Position numbers and translations under genes: made by a program. A stretch of DNA of 15,534 nucleotides from CAZBWW01 sp964496005 (GTDB lineage: Bacteria > Patescibacteriota > WWE3 > UBA101185 > UBA10185): assembly GCA_964496005.1 (NCBI GenBank), contig CAZBWW010000022.1:1-15534 (forward strand). The letters are read 5' to 3'. Numbering within the stretch: the stretch's first letter is position 1; each line of letters opens with the position of its first letter. Below the pieces are notes generated by a model. It was not told the DNA's origin. It did not search any database and was given only the letters and a program-made list of their open reading frames with translations. This document shows positions 11,775 to 15,534 of this stretch, piece after piece.

Positions 11775-13475
11775 ATGTATTACACAAAATACCGACCACA
11801 AAAATTTAGTGAAATATTAAAACCCAACGATACGGCGGTTGCATTAATGACTCAAGTCAGTAATAAGAAGACAGTTCATGCTTATTTGTTTGTAGGACCG
11901 CGTGGAACAGGTAAGACAACTACGGCGAGAATACTTGCCAAAGCGCTAAATTGTACGAAACTGGATAAAACCGGCGATCCTTGCGGTACATGTCAGAACT
12001 GCGAAAATATTCAAAAAGGCACATTTTTGGACTTAATCGAAATTGATGCCGCAAGTAACAGGGGAATCGACGATATTCGTGAATTAAAAGATAAAATTAA
12101 GCTTGCGCCGTCCATCGGTGAGTACAAGGTTTATATCATTGACGAGGTGCATATGCTTACCAAAGAGGCCTTTAATGCTTTACTTAAAACCTTAGAAGAA
12201 CCGCCAAAACACGCGGTTTTTATTTTGTGCACAACAGAATTACATAAAGTGCCGGATACTATCAAATCGCGCTGTCAGCTGTTTAAGTTAAAGCGGGCGA
12301 CAAAAGCACAATTAGTCAAAAAGCTGGAAGAAATCTGCAAAGTAGAAGGTGTAACCACAGTAAGTACAGATGACCTTGAAAAAATCGCCGAGGCGTCGTT
12401 TGGGGGCTTTAGAGACGCTGAGACCATGTTACAGCAGGTAGTCGAAGGGAACCTAGATCCACAGTCATTTGTAGGATTGAGTTCACAGCAGCTTTATGTT
12501 GATTTTGTTGATAATTTGCTAGCTAAAGATACTAGGTCAGCAATAGGGCAAATTAACAAGTTAGTTGAAGACGGGCTTGATTTAAATGTATGGGTATTTG
12601 ACCTATTAACTTACCTGCGAGATATGCTTTTTGTGAGCGCAGACGCGTACGAAGGCTTGGTTGATACTACCGGTGAAATTTTTAAGGCAATGCAGGAACA
12701 AGCCAGTAAAATTAAGGTAAGAGAGTTAATTGTGTATATAGATGCATTTATGACCGCAGGCAATTCTTTAACTGACTCGGTAATTCCACAGTTGCCTTTG
12801 GAGTTGGCTGTTATCTCTTTGACTAGGGGGAGTAGTGTGGCTCGCCAAACCGATGACAGCGAAGACGATGATAATGACGATGACGGAAATGCCGGTGATG
12901 CTGAGCCAACTGCGACATCCAGTACGCATGATTTTGACAGCACCACTGATTTTAAAGTTCATCAACATCCAAGCCAAGAGCCTGACCAAAGACTGCAGGC
13001 GACAACTGATTTGTCGGAAGAGCTCCTAACCCACCCCACAAAAAAGACTGCAAAAAATAGTGCACAGAATAATTCAAAAAAAAACACACCAACAAACGAC
13101 GCGCAACTGACTGAATTTATAAAGGCTTGGGACGAAATAGTAAAAGCGTCAGTTCAACACAACAATTCAATTCACGCGCTTTTGAAATCTGCGAAACCAA
13201 TCGAGTTTGCCGACGATACACTATATTTAGAAGTTTATTATTCGTTTCACAAAGAACGGCTTGAGGCCACAAAAAACAGAACAATAGTCGAAGAGGTGAT
13301 AGCCGAAGTGACGACTATACCTGTTAGAATTAAGTGTACTAGGAGCGATAAGCCTCCGGTAAAAACAGATACAAATAAATTGGAAAGCGGAGACCTAACA
13401 GATTACAATGTAAAAGTTCCCGTGCTGTCTGACGAAACATTAAGTGACATTTTTGACGGTGCTTTACCGCTTTAA
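11775..13475 (+). CDS. dnaX: DNA polymerase III subunits gamma/tau
   Basis: Clamp-loader ATPase of the replisome. I start it at ATG 11775 (M-Y-Y-T-K-Y-R-P), the family's usual opening; a longer in-frame start at 11709 adds 22 unrelated residues. Domain order: AAA+ module with Walker A G-P-R-G-T-G-K-T-T (41-49), C4 zinc module (Cys 60, 70, 73, 76), Walker B I-I-D-E-V-H (121-126), sensor 1 C-T-T-E (152-155) and the S-R-C motif (165-167). The helical collar reaches about residue 350. A very acidic, low-complexity linker follows (about 358-430), then a C-terminal domain of about 130 residues (tau region). An in-phase A AAA AAG heptamer at codons 422-424, with a -1 stop four codons later, predicts a 428-residue gamma form. 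-10-like sequences (TATACT 11739-11744, TGC-TACAGT 11744-11752) lie upstream. recR follows 22 nt downstream without the usual ybaB. Confidence 0.96.
   Translation: MYYTKYRPQKFSEILKPNDTAVALMTQVSNKKTVHAYLFVGPRGTGKTTTARILAKALNCTKLDKTGDPCGTCQNCENIQKGTFLDLIEIDAASNRGIDDIRELKDKIKLAPSIGEYKVYIIDEVHMLTKEAFNALLKTLEEPPKHAVFILCTTELHKVPDTIKSRCQLFKLKRATKAQLVKKLEEICKVEGVTTVSTDDLEKIAEASFGGFRDAETMLQQVVEGNLDPQSFVGLSSQQLYVDFVDNLLAKDTRSAIGQINKLVEDGLDLNVWVFDLLTYLRDMLFVSADAYEGLVDTTGEIFKAMQEQASKIKVRELIVYIDAFMTAGNSLTDSVIPQLPLELAVISLTRGSSVARQTDDSEDDDNDDDGNAGDAEPTATSSTHDFDSTTDFKVHQHPSQEPDQRLQATTDLSEELLTHPTKKTAKNSAQNNSKKNTPTNDAQLTEFIKAWDEIVKASVQHNNSIHALLKSAKPIEFADDTLYLEVYYSFHKERLEATKNRTIVEEVIAEVTTIPVRIKCTRSDKPPVKTDTNKLESGDLTDYNVKVPVLSDETLSDIFDGALPL
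13040..13060 (+). other. Putative programmed -1 frameshift site in dnaX
   Basis: A-AAA-AAG (13040-13046) is in the phase required for -1 slippage and is identical to the E. coli dnaX heptamer. After slippage the frame reads Asp-Cys-Lys-Lys and stops at TAG (13058-13060). A second heptamer, A-AAA-AAT (13052-13058), leads straight into the same TAG. Stimulating elements are weak: GGAAGAG lies about 17 nt upstream, and only a 4-bp hairpin is visible downstream. Confidence 0.6.
13076..13084 (+). other. A9 tract in dnaX (possible transcriptional slippage)
   Basis: Nine consecutive A lie just after the frameshift heptamers. Loss of one A gives a stop at 13108-13110; gain of one A gives a stop at 13112-13114. 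Both would make gamma-sized products. Confidence 0.4.
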
Positions 13476-13497
13476 CAATTTCAGTTAAACTTTTGCT

Positions 13498-14115
13498 GTG
13501 CGACTTCCTAAACCCATAACTACATTAATAGATCACTTCGAACGGTTGCCGGGGATTGGGCCCAAAACGGCTCAAAGACTTACATTTTATATATTGCGCT
13601 TTCCGCAGGAGGAGTTGGAAAATTTTGCACGTGCGTTAACTGAGCTAAAAAGCAAAACAAAAACATGCTCAATTTGTAAAAATGTAGGTGAGGCGGATCC
13701 GTGTGAAATTTGTAGTGATAGTTCACGAGAGCAGACGCTAATTGCTGTTGTATCAAGCCCATTAGATGCATTGGCGATTGAACGTGCGGGGTTTAATGGA
13801 CTGTACCACGTATTGCATGGCGTCATAGATCCGCTTAATAATATTGGACCGGATGAATTGTATATTTCGGACCTACTTAAAAGATTAAATAACAGTTCAG
13901 CGTGGGAACAGCTAGAAGTTATTTTAGCCACCAATACAAGCATGGAAGGTGAATCAACGGCAATGTACATTACAAAATTAATTAGAGACAGTGGCTTTGA
14001 CTCCGGGCAAGTTAAGATTACCAGAATCGCACGCGGTCTGCCTGTTGGTGGTGATGTAGAATACGCGGATGACTCAACACTTCAAAAGGCGCTTGACGGT
14101 AGATCAGATTTTTAG
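13498..14115 (+). CDS. recR: Recombination mediator RecR
   Basis: RecR acts with RecO/RecF to load RecA on gapped DNA. The 205-residue protein has the helix-hairpin-helix L-P-G-I-G-P-K-T-A-Q-R-L (17-28), a C4 zinc finger (Cys 57, 60, 69, 72), a Toprim region with L-Y-H-V-L-H-G-V-I-D-P (102-112) and I-G-P-D-E-L, and the C-terminal T-R-I-A-R-G-L-P-V-G-G-D-V-E-Y-A-D (178-194). Its length is normal for RecR (about 200). The start is GTG at 13498, giving M-R-L-P-K-P-I; no Shine-Dalgarno is seen. The first Toprim acidic residue (Glu after V-V in E. coli) is Ser86 here. It lies 22 nt after dnaX; ybaB, usually between them, is absent. Confidence 0.95.
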   Translation: MRLPKPITTLIDHFERLPGIGPKTAQRLTFYILRFPQEELENFARALTELKSKTKTCSICKNVGEADPCEICSDSSREQTLIAVVSSPLDALAIERAGFNGLYHVLHGVIDPLNNIGPDELYISDLLKRLNNSSAWEQLEVILATNTSMEGESTAMYITKLIRDSGFDSGQVKITRIARGLPVGGDVEYADDSTLQKALDGRSDF

Positions 14116-14126
14116 CTTTATTAGTG

Positions 14127-14135
14127 TGCTAAAAT
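14127..14135 (+). promoter_or_regulatory. Extended -10 promoter of cysS
   Basis: TGC followed by TAAAAT is an extended -10 lying exactly 6 nt before the GTG start of cysS, so the mRNA should begin on the start codon. Confidence 0.55.
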
Positions 14136-14141
14136 AAATAC

Positions 14142-15533
14142 GTGCAACTCAGATTATACAATTCACTTACACGAAAACTCGAAGATTTTAGACCCATTAC
14201 ACCGGGTACCGTTCTTCAATATACCTGCGGCCCAACTGTTTACTTTTTTCAATCACTAGGTAACTTTAGGACTTTTACTTTAAGCGATTTTTTACTGCGT
14301 ACACTGCAATTTAATGGCTTTAAAGTGCGTTTTATCATGAATTTAACTGATGTGGGCCATTTGACAGGGGATAATGCCGGCGACGCTGACACCGGAGATG
14401 ACAGATTGGAGTTAGCGGCAGAAAAAGAAGGCAAAAGTGCACAGGAAATTGCGGAATTTTATACGAAGCAGTTTTTAGAAGATTTTGACAAGCTTAATTT
14501 AGTAAAGCCGGTTAAATTCACAAAAGCAAGTGATTACATTCAGGAGCAGATCGAGCTAGTGAAGACGTTGGAAATGAAGGGCTATACTTACAAAACCACA
14601 GACGGTGTTTACTTTGATACCTCTAAATTTAAAGGCTATACCCAAATGTCCGGGTTTACACCTGCAGATGGTGGTGAAGGAGCTAGGATCGAACCCAATC
14701 CGGAAAAAAAGAACCCGATGGATTTCGCCCTATGGAAGAAAACTCCTTCAGGACAGCGCAGGTGGCAGGAATGGGACTCGCCGTGGGGAGTTGGTTTCCC
14801 GGGATGGCATCTGGAATGTAGCGCAATGGTGCTAAATGAGTTAGGTGATACGATTGATATTCATATAGGCGGTGAAGACCATAAAACAGTTCATCATCCG
14901 AATGAAATTGCCCAAAGCCAATGCGCAACGGGCAAAAAACCGGTAAATTACTGGGTGCATGGGACTCATTTACAAGTTGATGGCGGGAAAATGGGCAAGA
15001 GTTTGGGCAATATTTATACCGTAACTGATGTTGAGAACAAAGGATTTCACCCGCTTTCGCTTAGATATTTTTATATGACAGCACACTACCGAAGCGCGCT
15101 CAATTTTACGTGGACAGCTTTACAAAGTTCTGATAACGCACTAAAAAAACTTTATACTTCAGTATCCGGTTTACGGCAGGAAGAAAACGCACAAGTTGAC
15201 GAAGTTTATTTAGCCGAATTTACAGATGCGATAAACGATGACTTAAATATTCCTAAGGCAATGGCGGTTGTGTGGGATATGATGAAGTCTGATCTAGAAG
15301 AAGGAACAAAACTTGTATCCATTCTAAAGTTTGATGAAGTATTGGGGCTAAATATAGAAGAGCATGTTGGGCTTGAAATACCCAAAAAAGTGCAAGATTT
15401 AGCTCAAACCAGACGGCAATACCGCAAAAAAAAAATTAGGGATAAAGCAGATCCGAATAGAAAACCGAACGAGGAGCTCGGATCTGTGGTCGAGGACGTA
15501 GGGGAGGACATTAAGATGATGCGGAAAATTTAG
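14142..15533 (+). CDS. cysS: Cysteinyl-tRNA synthetase with degenerate HIGH and KMSKS motifs
   Basis: Charges tRNA-Cys with cysteine. The 463-residue protein matches class I CysRS along its length (461 in E. coli). T-C-G-P-T-V-Y (28-34) contains the first zinc ligand C29. C226, H251 and E255 match E. coli C209, H234 and E238 with one constant offset, so the cysteine-selecting zinc site is complete. R-F-I-M-N-L-T-D-V-G-H (63-73) and G-F-P-G-W-H-L-E-C-S-A-M (218-229) are typical. The ATP-binding HIGH motif, however, reads S-L-G-N (38-41) with no His, and KMSKS reads K-M-G-K-S (283-287). The start is GTG 14142, set by the extended -10 six nt upstream. The stop at 15531-15533 is one base before the window end. 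No second synthetase is visible here. Confidence 0.95.
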   Translation: MQLRLYNSLTRKLEDFRPITPGTVLQYTCGPTVYFFQSLGNFRTFTLSDFLLRTLQFNGFKVRFIMNLTDVGHLTGDNAGDADTGDDRLELAAEKEGKSAQEIAEFYTKQFLEDFDKLNLVKPVKFTKASDYIQEQIELVKTLEMKGYTYKTTDGVYFDTSKFKGYTQMSGFTPADGGEGARIEPNPEKKNPMDFALWKKTPSGQRRWQEWDSPWGVGFPGWHLECSAMVLNELGDTIDIHIGGEDHKTVHHPNEIAQSQCATGKKPVNYWVHGTHLQVDGGKMGKSLGNIYTVTDVENKGFHPLSLRYFYMTAHYRSALNFTWTALQSSDNALKKLYTSVSGLRQEENAQVDEVYLAEFTDAINDDLNIPKAMAVVWDMMKSDLEEGTKLVSILKFDEVLGLNIEEHVGLEIPKKVQDLAQTRRQYRKKKIRDKADPNRKPNEELGSVVEDVGEDIKMMRKI

Positions 15534-15534
15534 T

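Noticed and set aside
12611..12946. 111-codon minus-strand frame opposite dnaX
   Set aside because: Its serine-rich run is the reverse of the acidic dnaX linker, so it is a composition shadow.
1..15534. Recoding of UGA as glycine
   Set aside because: topA, tsf-neighbour rpsB, pth and the small membrane genes all end properly at TGA at family-typical or structure-supported positions, and conserved Gly positions use GGN.

Overview
This 15.5 kb window looks like a piece of a Patescibacteria / Candidate Phyla Radiation (CPR) chromosome. Evidence: densely packed, short housekeeping proteins; a short EF-Ts; clusters that have lost genes usually found in them (no pyrH between tsf and frr, no ybaB between dnaX and recR); an AT-rich composition; and degenerate active-site motifs in otherwise universal enzymes. 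TGA is used as a stop throughout, which argues against the CPR groups that recode UGA to glycine. I cannot fix the phylum from the sequence; a WWE3/Katanobacteria-like lineage is only a guess. I see no tRNA, rRNA, CRISPR array or insertion sequence.

Layout. (1) 1-609, plus: the 3' end of topA (three zinc ribbons), meeting a minus-strand operon tail to tail. (2) 612-5116, minus: a compact five-gene one-carbon/pyrimidine operon. In transcription order it holds a ThyA-fold enzyme, a dihydrofolate reductase, a dUTPase/dCTP-deaminase family protein, a second and very divergent ThyA-fold protein, and serine hydroxymethyltransferase. (3) 5117-5336: a divergent control region with a structured rpsB leader. 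(4) 5337-9931, plus: rpsB-tsf-frr-rseP, then a HIT protein, rpsU-yqeY and ybeY. (5) 9932-11115: an island of three tiny two-helix membrane proteins with strong Shine-Dalgarno sites and two near-identical terminators. (6) 11116-15533, plus: pth, dnaX, recR and cysS.

How the genes work together. In the minus operon, SHMT supplies methylene-tetrahydrofolate, the ThyA-fold enzyme uses it on a pyrimidine nucleotide, and DHFR regenerates tetrahydrofolate. The unusual point is that both ThyA-fold proteins carry Asp where thymidylate synthase has the Asn that selects uracil. This is the change found in dCMP hydroxymethylase. One of the two also lacks the catalytic Cys. The operon may therefore act on dCMP, and the two paralogues may form a hetero-oligomer. 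The plus-strand genes serve translation (S2, EF-Ts, RRF, S21, YbeY, Pth, CysRS), membrane proteolysis (RseP), replication (DnaX) and repair (RecR).

Other points: an in-phase A AAA AAG heptamer in dnaX with an almost immediate -1 stop predicts an E. coli-like gamma product of about 428 residues. Several genes carry a -10 box exactly 6-7 nt before the start codon, which suggests leaderless mRNAs.
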